Origin: Candidatus Nitrotoga sp. CP45
GTDB lineage: Bacteria > Bacteroidota > Bacteroidia > Flavobacteriales > Flavobacteriaceae
Reading direction: 5' to 3'
Length of the DNA: 5,231 bases
NCBI GenBank assembly: GCA_943329165.2
Contig: CALQCV020000161.1
Coordinates: forward strand, 1-5,231
The notes beneath the pieces are model-generated. The model was not told the origin of the DNA. It made no database searches and saw only the letters and a list, made by a program, of their open reading frames with translations. Positions 1 through 5,231 of the stretch are shown piece after piece (position 1 is the first letter of the stretch; each line of letters starts with the position of its first letter). Both the position numbers and the translations under genes were made by a program.

Positions 1-1371
1 GTGGTCGATGTGCGTTACATAATCGCCAACAGATAAAGAATTCAGTTCTTTTAGTGTGAGCGTCTGCTTTTTGGAATAGCCATTTTTAATATTGAATTTA
101 TGATATCTTTCAAAAATTTGATGGTCAGTATAGCATGCTATTTGATTTTCTTCGTCGATGAAACCTTGATACAAAGAGGAAACAATGGTGTGGTATTGCT
201 TGCGGATATTTTCGTGATTGGTTTCGTCTAAGCTTTCAAAAATATCATGAAAACGATTCGCTTGCCCTTCATTCGAACAAAACAAATAATTGGTATATCC
301 ATTAAAATGATTGTCGCTCAAATTGTTCAATAACAAATCAAATTGTTTGTTAAAAGAAGGTTGAGGTTGTATGTGAAATTCAAAAGATTTTGTTGTTTTA
401 AACAACGGTTTGTTCGATAATTCGATGATAGAGAAATCCAAGGCTTTGCGCAAAAATCCTTCCTGATTCAGAAATAAAAATTTAGGTTCAGCATGTTTTA
501 CGTCTTTTGAAAGTTTGTCAAAAGTTTCAATTGCTTTACTGAAAAGTTTGTCTAATTGCGAAGTAAGAAACTCAGTGTTTTCGATACAGATTACTGTTTT
601 TTCACTAATATAATCTAAAAAACTTTCACGATTTTCCTGAACGAATTTATTCTCTAGATTTGGAATAATAGTAATCTTAGTTTGCTTTTCTAACGAAAGT
701 TGGGTTCCAACATCAAAGGTTCGAATGCTCTCCACTTCGTTACCAAAAAACTCGATACGATACGGATTATCATTCGAAAACGAAAACACATCTAGAATTC
801 CACCGCGAACCGAAAATTCGCCTGGTTCGGTAATAAAATCGACTCGTTTGAACTCGTATTCAAATAACACTTCGTTGATAAAATCGATGGTCACTGTTTC
901 GCCAACGGAAATTTTCAAGGTGTTTTTTTCGAGTTCTTTTCGTGTGACGACTTTTTCAAACAGCGCTTCAGGATAGGTAACAATTACGGCTGGTTTTTTG
1001 CGCGAATTGATACGGTTCAAGACTTCAGAACGCAATAAAACATTGGCGTTGTCGGTTTCTTCAATTTGGTAAGGGCGGCGATACGAACTTGGATAAAACA
1101 GCACGTCATTGGCACCAATCATCTGTTCTAAATCGTTCAAATAATAGGCAGCTTCTTCTTTTTCGTTAAAAATTAAGAGAAAAGGTTTGTCGCTTTGCTT
1201 GAAAATGGCCTGAAACACAAACGAGAACGAAGAACCTAAAAGTCCTTTTAACTGTATTTTGGTTAAAGGATTTTGCTCTGCCAGTTCGCTACCGCTCGTG
1301 CCAAGCGTGTCCGTAATTTGTTTGACTTTTGTCGAATGAAGATAACCGTTGTATAGTGAAGTTAAACTCAA
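1..1371 (-). CDS. mfd: Transcription-repair coupling factor Mfd, N-terminal 457 residues (3' end outside window)
   Basis: Mfd is a cytoplasmic ATP-dependent DNA translocase that removes RNA polymerase stalled at lesions and recruits UvrA for nucleotide excision repair. The frame is open without a stop from 1371 to position 1. Residues 43-48 (GLLGSS) match the degenerate Walker-like loop of the UvrB-homology module. Residues 92-100 hold the FYPSSYRRP stretch. Residues 182-196 (EPGEFSVRGGILDVF) followed by YRIEFFGNEVESIR (204-217) are the UvrB-like segment that contacts UvrA in E. coli Mfd. Residues 448-457 (VGDYVTHIDH) begin the CarD-like RNA-polymerase-interacting domain. The helicase and C-terminal domains are outside; bacteroidete Mfd is usually about 1,100 residues. 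I chose TTG at 1369-1371 because an in-frame TAA sits three bases upstream, the first internal Met is near residue 84, and conserved sequence begins well before that Met. It is probably cotranscribed with the lipoprotein gene upstream. Confidence 0.96.
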   Translation of the reverse strand, partial: MSLTSLYNGYLHSTKVKQITDTLGTSGSELAEQNPLTKIQLKGLLGSSFSFVFQAIFKQSDKPFLLIFNEKEEAAYYLNDLEQMIGANDVLFYPSSYRRPYQIEETDNANVLLRSEVLNRINSRKKPAVIVTYPEALFEKVVTRKELEKNTLKISVGETVTIDFINEVLFEYEFKRVDFITEPGEFSVRGGILDVFSFSNDNPYRIEFFGNEVESIRTFDVGTQLSLEKQTKITIIPNLENKFVQENRESFLDYISEKTVICIENTEFLTSQLDKLFSKAIETFDKLSKDVKHAEPKFLFLNQEGFLRKALDFSIIELSNKPLFKTTKSFEFHIQPQPSFNKQFDLLLNNLSDNHFNGYTNYLFCSNEGQANRFHDIFESLDETNHENIRKQYHTIVSSLYQGFIDEENQIACYTDHQIFERYHKFNIKNGYSKKQTLTLKELNSLSVGDYVTHIDH

Positions 1372-1374
1372 AAC

Positions 1375-1968
1375 TTATTTTATAATTTTTGGAACAGGAT
1401 TGGTCGGAATAGCCCTGGCAGTATCTAGCATTCGTAACATATCGCCTTCGCCATCTTCTGTTTTGATTTCACTTTTACGTTTGATTTCGTCCAATTGCCA
1501 TTGCATCGAAGCTACTTCGGTATTAATTTCCTGAATTAAGTGTACAATCTTTTGATCGGGAATTTGATTCAGATGAATGTATAGATTTACGGCGTTGACT
1601 TTTGTAGTAAGAACGGCGATGCGGCTTTTTACTTCGGGGATACTGTATATAATGGGTATGTTATTGTTTAATTCGGTCGCTCTTTTAGAAAGTGTTTTGG
1701 CTTTTTGTTGAAAAGCGCCTATGCTGCTTTTTGGTTTTTGACCTAACTCGTTAAGAAATACGCGCCATTCGGCCCAGTTGGTTCTCAATTCACTCGAAGT
1801 TTGGTTTATAGGTTGTGAATTAAAACTCCAACCTTTATTGATATTGGAAAATATGACTTCTCTTTTCTGCATTTCTTTCTCTTGCGCCAAGGCACGAACT
1901 TTTGGATCTTCCTGACAAGAAGTGAGGAATATCAATAACAATAGTAATGTCGAAAAAGATAATTTCAT
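1375..1968 (-). CDS. Small lipoprotein of unknown function, upstream partner of mfd
   Basis: This 197-residue protein begins with a lysine, a hydrophobic run (residues 4-15) and a lipobox LTSC with the lipidated cysteine at position 18, so it should be a signal-peptidase II substrate. The residues after the cysteine are Gln-Glu-Asp; acidic residues just after the cysteine resemble the export signal that sends Bacteroidota lipoproteins to the cell surface, so a surface location is possible but inferred. The rest (about residues 22-175) is rich in Lys, Glu, Gln and Asn and looks mostly helical, with no catalytic motif I recognise. The C-terminus ends in a Pro/Ile/Lys tail. The ATG at 1966-1968 fits because the signal peptide starts directly from it and a promoter lies about 20 bases upstream. 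The stop is three bases from the mfd start. I do not recognise a named family. Confidence 0.9.
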   Translation of the reverse strand: MKLSFSTLLLLLIFLTSCQEDPKVRALAQEKEMQKREVIFSNINKGWSFNSQPINQTSSELRTNWAEWRVFLNELGQKPKSSIGAFQQKAKTLSKRATELNNNIPIIYSIPEVKSRIAVLTTKVNAVNLYIHLNQIPDQKIVHLIQEINTEVASMQWQLDEIKRKSEIKTEDGEGDMLRMLDTARAIPTNPVPKIIK

Positions 1969-1986
1969 GCGTAGTCGTTAAAGACA

Positions 1987-2002
1987 CAAAGGTACAAAGG
2001 TA
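1987..2002 (-). promoter_or_regulatory. Tandem TACCTTTG -7 elements, promoter of the lipoprotein-mfd operon
   Basis: Read on the minus strand, TACCTTTG occurs twice back to back (2002-1995 and 1994-1987). Both copies match the Bacteroidota sigma-A -7 consensus TAnnTTTG exactly. They lie 18-34 bases ahead of the lipoprotein ATG, which implies a very short leader. I see no good TTG -33 element at the expected spacing; the closest candidate, TTTAA at 2031-2027, is about 24 bases from the upstream copy. Either copy could set the start site. Confidence 0.6.
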
Positions 2003-2094
2003 AAAGGAAACTTTAGTATGATGTCGTTAAAGGGATTATAATTTTATTAAAAAGAAAACAGTTTTTTTACAGAAGTTACTTTTCGTAAAAACGG

Positions 2095-2163
2095 TATCTT
2101 TACAGTACACTCGAGATGTAGGCGAACTCTATGGAACGCAGTGGAATAAAATAAACAATACTC
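2095..2163 (+). promoter_or_regulatory. Leader of tdh with a weak -7-like element
   Basis: TATCTTTA at 2095-2102 differs from TAnnTTTG by one base and is the best promoter candidate for tdh, but no TTG -33 element stands at the right distance. The leader then contains a 39-base patch (2108-2146) of about 51% GC in otherwise very AT-rich intergenic DNA, including the palindrome CTCGAG at 2110-2115. It ends in an A-rich stretch (AATAAAATAAACAATACTC) before the ATG. The absence of a Shine-Dalgarno sequence is normal in this phylum. Confidence 0.25.
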
Positions 2164-3102
2164 ATGAATACAAAAATCCTAATCATTGGCGCTTGCGGAC
2201 AAATTGGAACCGAGCTTACCCAAAAGCTTAGAAGTATTTATGGCAATGATAATGTTATTGCTTCCGATATTAGAAAACTAAATAACGAAATTGTCAACAA
2301 TGGTATTTTTGAAGTGGTCAACGCTTTAGATTACAATCAGATTGAGCATTTAATTGAGCAATATCAAATTACGGATGTTTATCTGATGGCCGCTTTGCTT
2401 TCGGCAACTGCAGAAAAAAACCCAGCATTTGCCTGGGATTTGAATATGAATTCGTTGTTTCACGTTTTAAATCTGGCGAAAGCCAAAAAGATTAAAAAAA
2501 TATTTTGGCCATCGAGTATTGCCGTTTTTGGACCAACAACACCTAGAGATAATACGCCACAGTATACCATTATGGAACCAACAACCGTTTACGGAATTAG
2601 TAAACAAACCGGCGAAAGATGGTGTGAATATTATCATCATATTTATGGTGTTGATGTACGCAGCATTCGGTATCCTGGACTGATTAGTTGGTCAACAGAA
2701 CCTGGTGGCGGAACCACAGATTATGCGGCGGCTATTTATCACAAAGCTTTGAAAGATGGAAAATATGAGTGTTTTCTTTCTGAAGATACGGCTCTACCAA
2801 TGATGTATATGGATGATGCGATTAGGGCTACGATAGAAATCATGAAGGCTCCAACAGAATCAATTAAAATTCGGTCTTCCTATAATTTATCAGGAATCAG
2901 TTTTACACCAGCTGAGATCGCCACTGAGATTAAGAAACACATTCCAGAATTTATGATTTCATACAAACCTGATTTTCGTCAGAAGATTGCTGATAGTTGG
3001 CCCGCTTCAATTGACGATAGCAGCGCCAGAAAAGATTGGAATTGGAAGCACAAATTTGATATAACATCGATGACAGAAGAAATGTTAGCTCATTTAAAAT
3101 AA
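2164..3102 (+). CDS. tdh: L-threonine 3-dehydrogenase, short-chain dehydrogenase type (NAD-dependent epimerase-like fold)
   Basis: The enzyme oxidises L-threonine with NAD+ to 2-amino-3-ketobutyrate, the first step of threonine breakdown to glycine and acetyl-CoA, in the cytoplasm. The 312 residues match the length of the SDR-type enzyme described from Flavobacterium frigidimaris and animal mitochondria. Visible motifs are the Rossmann loop GACGQIG (9-15), Asp35 at the end of strand 2 for the NAD ribose, PSSIAVFGP (116-124) carrying the catalytic Ser/Thr position, and YGISK (143-147) giving the Tyr-x3-Lys pair. PGLISWSTEPGGGTTDYA (171-188) and MYMDDAIRAT (214-223) are signatures that separate this family from GalE-type sugar epimerases. 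It is unrelated to the zinc-dependent E. coli Tdh despite the shared name. The partner kbl (2-amino-3-ketobutyrate CoA ligase) is not next to it here. The reading frame is complete, with no damaged motif. Confidence 0.93.
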   Translation: MNTKILIIGACGQIGTELTQKLRSIYGNDNVIASDIRKLNNEIVNNGIFEVVNALDYNQIEHLIEQYQITDVYLMAALLSATAEKNPAFAWDLNMNSLFHVLNLAKAKKIKKIFWPSSIAVFGPTTPRDNTPQYTIMEPTTVYGISKQTGERWCEYYHHIYGVDVRSIRYPGLISWSTEPGGGTTDYAAAIYHKALKDGKYECFLSEDTALPMMYMDDAIRATIEIMKAPTESIKIRSSYNLSGISFTPAEIATEIKKHIPEFMISYKPDFRQKIADSWPASIDDSSARKDWNWKHKFDITSMTEEMLAHLK

Positions 3103-3103
3103 A

Positions 3104-3604
3104 CTATTTCCCTTTTTTTAAAACCGTAATCAAAGCTTCTTCAATGGGAGTTTTTATTTTTATGACTTCATCAGTGTTCTCATTTGGAATAGTAATAGAC
3201 AAGACATACTGTTTTATTTTCCATTGATTGTTGACATAGACAAGCACGCCGGAACCGCGACAGATTTTCATTTGTGTATCGAGTAATTCATCAAACCAAG
3301 CTGTTTTTTTGTCTCCGCTAAAGTAGACGCGTCGCTCTAACGATTTAAAATTCCATGCTTTTCCTTTATCAAAATACGGTTTGGCATATGCCTGAAAAGC
3401 AGGTTTGGTCCAGTTCTCTTTAGCGTCAGTTCCCATAAAGACAGCATCATCCGTTAAGGCATCAAAGTAATTAGTGTAGTTAGCTTCAGCAGCAGCTTTG
3501 TGCCAAGCATCAAGCGTCATGTTGATTTGAGTCTTGAGGTTGTCTTGAGCTGTAACATTGGTAACCAAAAATGGCAATAGTATAAAAAGAAGTGATTTTT
3601 TCAT
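3104..3604 (-). CDS. Exported SnoaL/NTF2-like domain protein
   Basis: This protein of 166 residues has a Sec signal peptide: two lysines, a hydrophobic core (5-14) and a VTA-Q site that predicts cleavage after Ala19. The mature part is one NTF2-like fold of the SnoaL_3/DUF4440 type. Helix 1 carries LDAWHKAAAEANYTNYF (31-47), followed by the typical DDAVFMGTDAKENW turn (52-65). Strands then run through WNFKSLERRVYF (84-95) and TAWFDELLD (101-109), with a final GSGVLVYVNNQWKIKQYVLS (117-136). Members with this pattern are common exported proteins in Bacteroidota, usually annotated as nuclear transport factor 2 family or ketosteroid isomerase homologs. Their ligand or reaction is generally unknown, so none is assigned here. 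The absence of a lipobox suggests a soluble periplasmic or secreted protein. It has no cotranscribed neighbour in view and converges with tdh. Confidence 0.88.
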   Translation of the reverse strand: MKKSLLFILLPFLVTNVTAQDNLKTQINMTLDAWHKAAAEANYTNYFDALTDDAVFMGTDAKENWTKPAFQAYAKPYFDKGKAWNFKSLERRVYFSGDKKTAWFDELLDTQMKICRGSGVLVYVNNQWKIKQYVLSITIPNENTDEVIKIKTPIEEALITVLKKGK

Positions 3605-3729
3605 AAGAATTGCTTTGTTGGTTTAGCGTATCATTGTATTTCGGAACTATGAAGTAAATATAGTATTTATGAATGGTACACTTGCTATTAGTTTTTTGTA
3701 TTTTTATAAATTAAATAAACAAAGGTTTA
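3605..3729. promoter_or_regulatory. Divergent promoter region between the SnoaL-like gene and the L,D-transpeptidase gene
   Basis: This 125-base AT-rich spacer must drive genes in both directions. Two one-mismatch versions of TAnnTTTG are visible: TATATTTA on the minus strand (3662-3655) facing the SnoaL-like gene, and TACACTTG on the plus strand (3677-3684) facing the transpeptidase gene. Neither has a clear TTG -33 partner. AAAGG at 3721-3725 lies four bases before the transpeptidase ATG and may act as a weak ribosome binding site. No operator palindrome stands out. Confidence 0.3.
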
Positions 3730-5231
3730 ATGAGGAAATCAGGGTTATATGCGTTTTTACTAATGCTTTTTGTAATGAGTATTTCTCTAACTAGTTGGCA
3801 TTGCGCTAACAAAGAAGGTAAACAAATTGCCGCTACCAAAAGTGAGAAGGAAACTTTTTCCTTGTCTTTTGACAGTACTTTGGTAGAAACTTTTTATGCT
3901 AAATATCCCAAATTGATTTTGTACAAAAAGCAAGTGGTTTCCTTGTATCAAAAAAACAACTATGATTTTATTTGGTATGATAAAAAAGGAAGAAAAGAAA
4001 CGGCTGATGTCATCTTCAATAAAATAAATAACCTGTTTGAAGACGGAGTAATTAGTAAAGTACCCTATAAAGAAGTCCTTGACGGTTTGTTTGAAAAGAC
4101 TTCCGAAAAACCAGATAATGAAGTAGAGTTGTTTTTATCTAACTATTATTTTTACTATACAAATAAAGTACTTCAAGGAATTGACGGCACAAAATCCAAC
4201 GAATTAGAATGGTATTTACCCCGAGAAAAACAATCTTATGTAGCATATTTAGATTCTCTGTTGGTTGACCCAAAACTCATAGACAAAAAAGAACAGCATA
4301 TTGAGCAATATTACAAACTCAAAGCGGTTTTAAAAAAATATAGAGCCATCGAAAAAAAAGGCGGTTGGGATTCTATTGCGGTTCCTAAAGATTTTGTGGC
4401 AATAAAGCCCGGCGATAGTTCTGATGTTGTGGCTAAAATTAGAACACGATTATTTCTAACCGGTGATATTGATGTTGATTCCGGCATACAAGTATATGGG
4501 TTTTCGCTCCAACAAGCGGTTTTGAAATATAAGAAGCGCAATGGGTTTGCATTAGATAAAACTATTTTACCAAAGCATATAAACGAAATGAATGTGTCCA
4601 TAAGTAGTCGCATCAAAACCCTTATGGTCAATATGGAACGTTGCCGATGGATTTCATCCGATATTACCAAATCCAAAGAGTTTATTGTGGTCAATATTCC
4701 GTCGTATCGATTGACGTATTTCAAAGCCCGAAGCGTTGCCTTGGTTTCCAATGTTGTAGTTGGTACGACATTGAATAAAACAGTTATTTTTAGCGGAATG
4801 ATGAGTTATATTGTATTTAGTCCCTATTGGAACGTGCCTAAGAGTATAGTTACCAAAGAGATTCTTCCGGGAATTAAGAAAAATAAAAACTATTTATCAA
4901 AACACCATATGGAATGGTACGGAAGCAATATCAGACAAAAACCAGGGCCTGAAAATTCTTTAGGACTAGTTAAGTTTTTATTTCCAAATACTAACAATAT
5001 TTATTTACACGATACACCTTCCAAACAATTGTTTAATGAAGAAAAAAGAGCTTTTAGTCACGGTTGTATCCGTGTTGAAAAACCTAGAGAATTAGCGAAT
5101 GCTATTTTGGAATCGGATGCCAATTGGACACCAGAAAAAATAGACAAAGCGATGCACAAAGGGAAAGAATCTTGGTACACACTAAAAAATAAAATTCCGG
5201 TTTATATAGGTTATTTTACGGCTTGGGTTGA
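3730..5231 (+). CDS. L,D-transpeptidase, YcbB/LdtD type (C-terminal end outside window)
   Basis: These enzymes form 3-3 cross-links in peptidoglycan from tetrapeptide donors, or attach other groups to them, on the outer face of the cytoplasmic membrane. The 500 codons present start with a basic N-terminus and a hydrophobic segment (about 6-22), a signal peptide or membrane anchor. Residues about 50-215 resemble the helical scaffold domain of LdtD, including YPKLILYKKQVVSLYQ and the FIWYD stretch. Residues about 222-288 resemble a PG_binding_1 domain, opening with FVAIKPGDSSDVVAKIRTRL. MERCRW (302-307) precedes the YkuD catalytic domain from about 317. That domain contains FSPYWNVP, His427 in YLHDTP and SHGCIRV (443-449), with catalytic Cys446. 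E. coli LdtD is about 615 residues; this homolog seems nearly complete at the edge. ATG at 3730 is chosen because the signal-like segment follows directly. Confidence 0.94.
   Translation, partial: MRKSGLYAFLLMLFVMSISLTSWHCANKEGKQIAATKSEKETFSLSFDSTLVETFYAKYPKLILYKKQVVSLYQKNNYDFIWYDKKGRKETADVIFNKINNLFEDGVISKVPYKEVLDGLFEKTSEKPDNEVELFLSNYYFYYTNKVLQGIDGTKSNELEWYLPREKQSYVAYLDSLLVDPKLIDKKEQHIEQYYKLKAVLKKYRAIEKKGGWDSIAVPKDFVAIKPGDSSDVVAKIRTRLFLTGDIDVDSGIQVYGFSLQQAVLKYKKRNGFALDKTILPKHINEMNVSISSRIKTLMVNMERCRWISSDITKSKEFIVVNIPSYRLTYFKARSVALVSNVVVGTTLNKTVIFSGMMSYIVFSPYWNVPKSIVTKEILPGIKKNKNYLSKHHMEWYGSNIRQKPGPENSLGLVKFLFPNTNNIYLHDTPSKQLFNEEKRAFSHGCIRVEKPRELANAILESDANWTPEKIDKAMHKGKESWYTLKNKIPVYIGYFTAWV

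Noticed and set aside
725..976. An 83-codon plus-strand reading frame
   Set aside because: It lies wholly antisense to the conserved UvrB-like part of mfd (RGGILDVF and flanks), and its translation looks like low-complexity Ser/Asn/Thr noise.
1..1371. UvrB as the identity of the left-edge gene
   Set aside because: It has UvrB-like signatures, but the Walker A motif is degenerate and the frame runs into a CarD-like VGDYVTHIDH segment, which is the arrangement of Mfd.
1349..1534. A 61-codon plus-strand reading frame across the mfd-lipoprotein junction
   Set aside because: It is antisense to two supported genes, has no promoter or leader of its own, and its hydrophobic start is a by-product of the opposite strand.
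2164..3102. UDP-glucose 4-epimerase (GalE) as the identity of the SDR gene
   Set aside because: The fold is shared, but the length of 312, the PSSIAVFGP motif and the GGGTTDYA substrate segment fit SDR-type threonine dehydrogenase better.
3605..3729. A small RNA or riboswitch in the divergent spacer
   Set aside because: The spacer is short and AT-rich, with no strong stem-loop or conserved core that I can see by eye.
4311..4751. A 146-codon minus-strand reading frame
   Set aside because: It is antisense to the peptidoglycan-binding-like and early YkuD regions of the transpeptidase, whose conserved motifs fix the plus strand as coding.

Overview
The window looks like an ordinary chromosomal stretch from a member of the Bacteroidota, most likely Flavobacterium or a close Flavobacteriaceae relative. 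The evidence is AT-rich DNA, A-rich start regions without clear Shine-Dalgarno sequences, two copies of the TAnnTTTG -7 promoter element, and an SDR-type L-threonine dehydrogenase of the kind described from Flavobacterium. This assignment comes from reading the sequence, not from a database search.

Layout: positions 1-1371 on the minus strand encode the N-terminal 457 residues of the transcription-repair coupling factor Mfd, which runs off the left edge. Just upstream of it in transcription, on the same strand (1375-1968), is a small lipoprotein gene of unknown function. Its stop codon lies three bases before the apparent TTG start of mfd and in the same frame, so the two look like one operon driven by a tandem TACCTTTG promoter at 1987-2002. 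A divergent intergenic region (1969-2163) separates this operon from tdh (2164-3102, plus), an NAD-dependent L-threonine 3-dehydrogenase of the extended SDR family. tdh converges almost end-to-end with a minus-strand gene (3104-3604) for a small exported SnoaL/NTF2-like protein; only one base separates the two stop codons. A second divergent intergenic region (3605-3729) leads to a plus-strand gene (3730 to the right edge) for a YcbB/LdtD-type L,D-transpeptidase with an intact SHGCIRV catalytic motif, cut off near its C-terminus.

The genes serve separate purposes: DNA repair coupled to transcription, threonine catabolism, cell-wall cross-linking, and two cell-envelope or exported proteins of unclear role. 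Apart from the lipoprotein-mfd pair I see no sign that they form one pathway. I found no mobile element, CRISPR array, tRNA, rRNA or convincing intrinsic terminator, and nothing that amounts to a new multi-gene system. The most useful points for a second look are the lipoprotein-mfd junction, the unknown lipoprotein itself, the missing lipobox in the L,D-transpeptidase, and the zero-space convergent junction.
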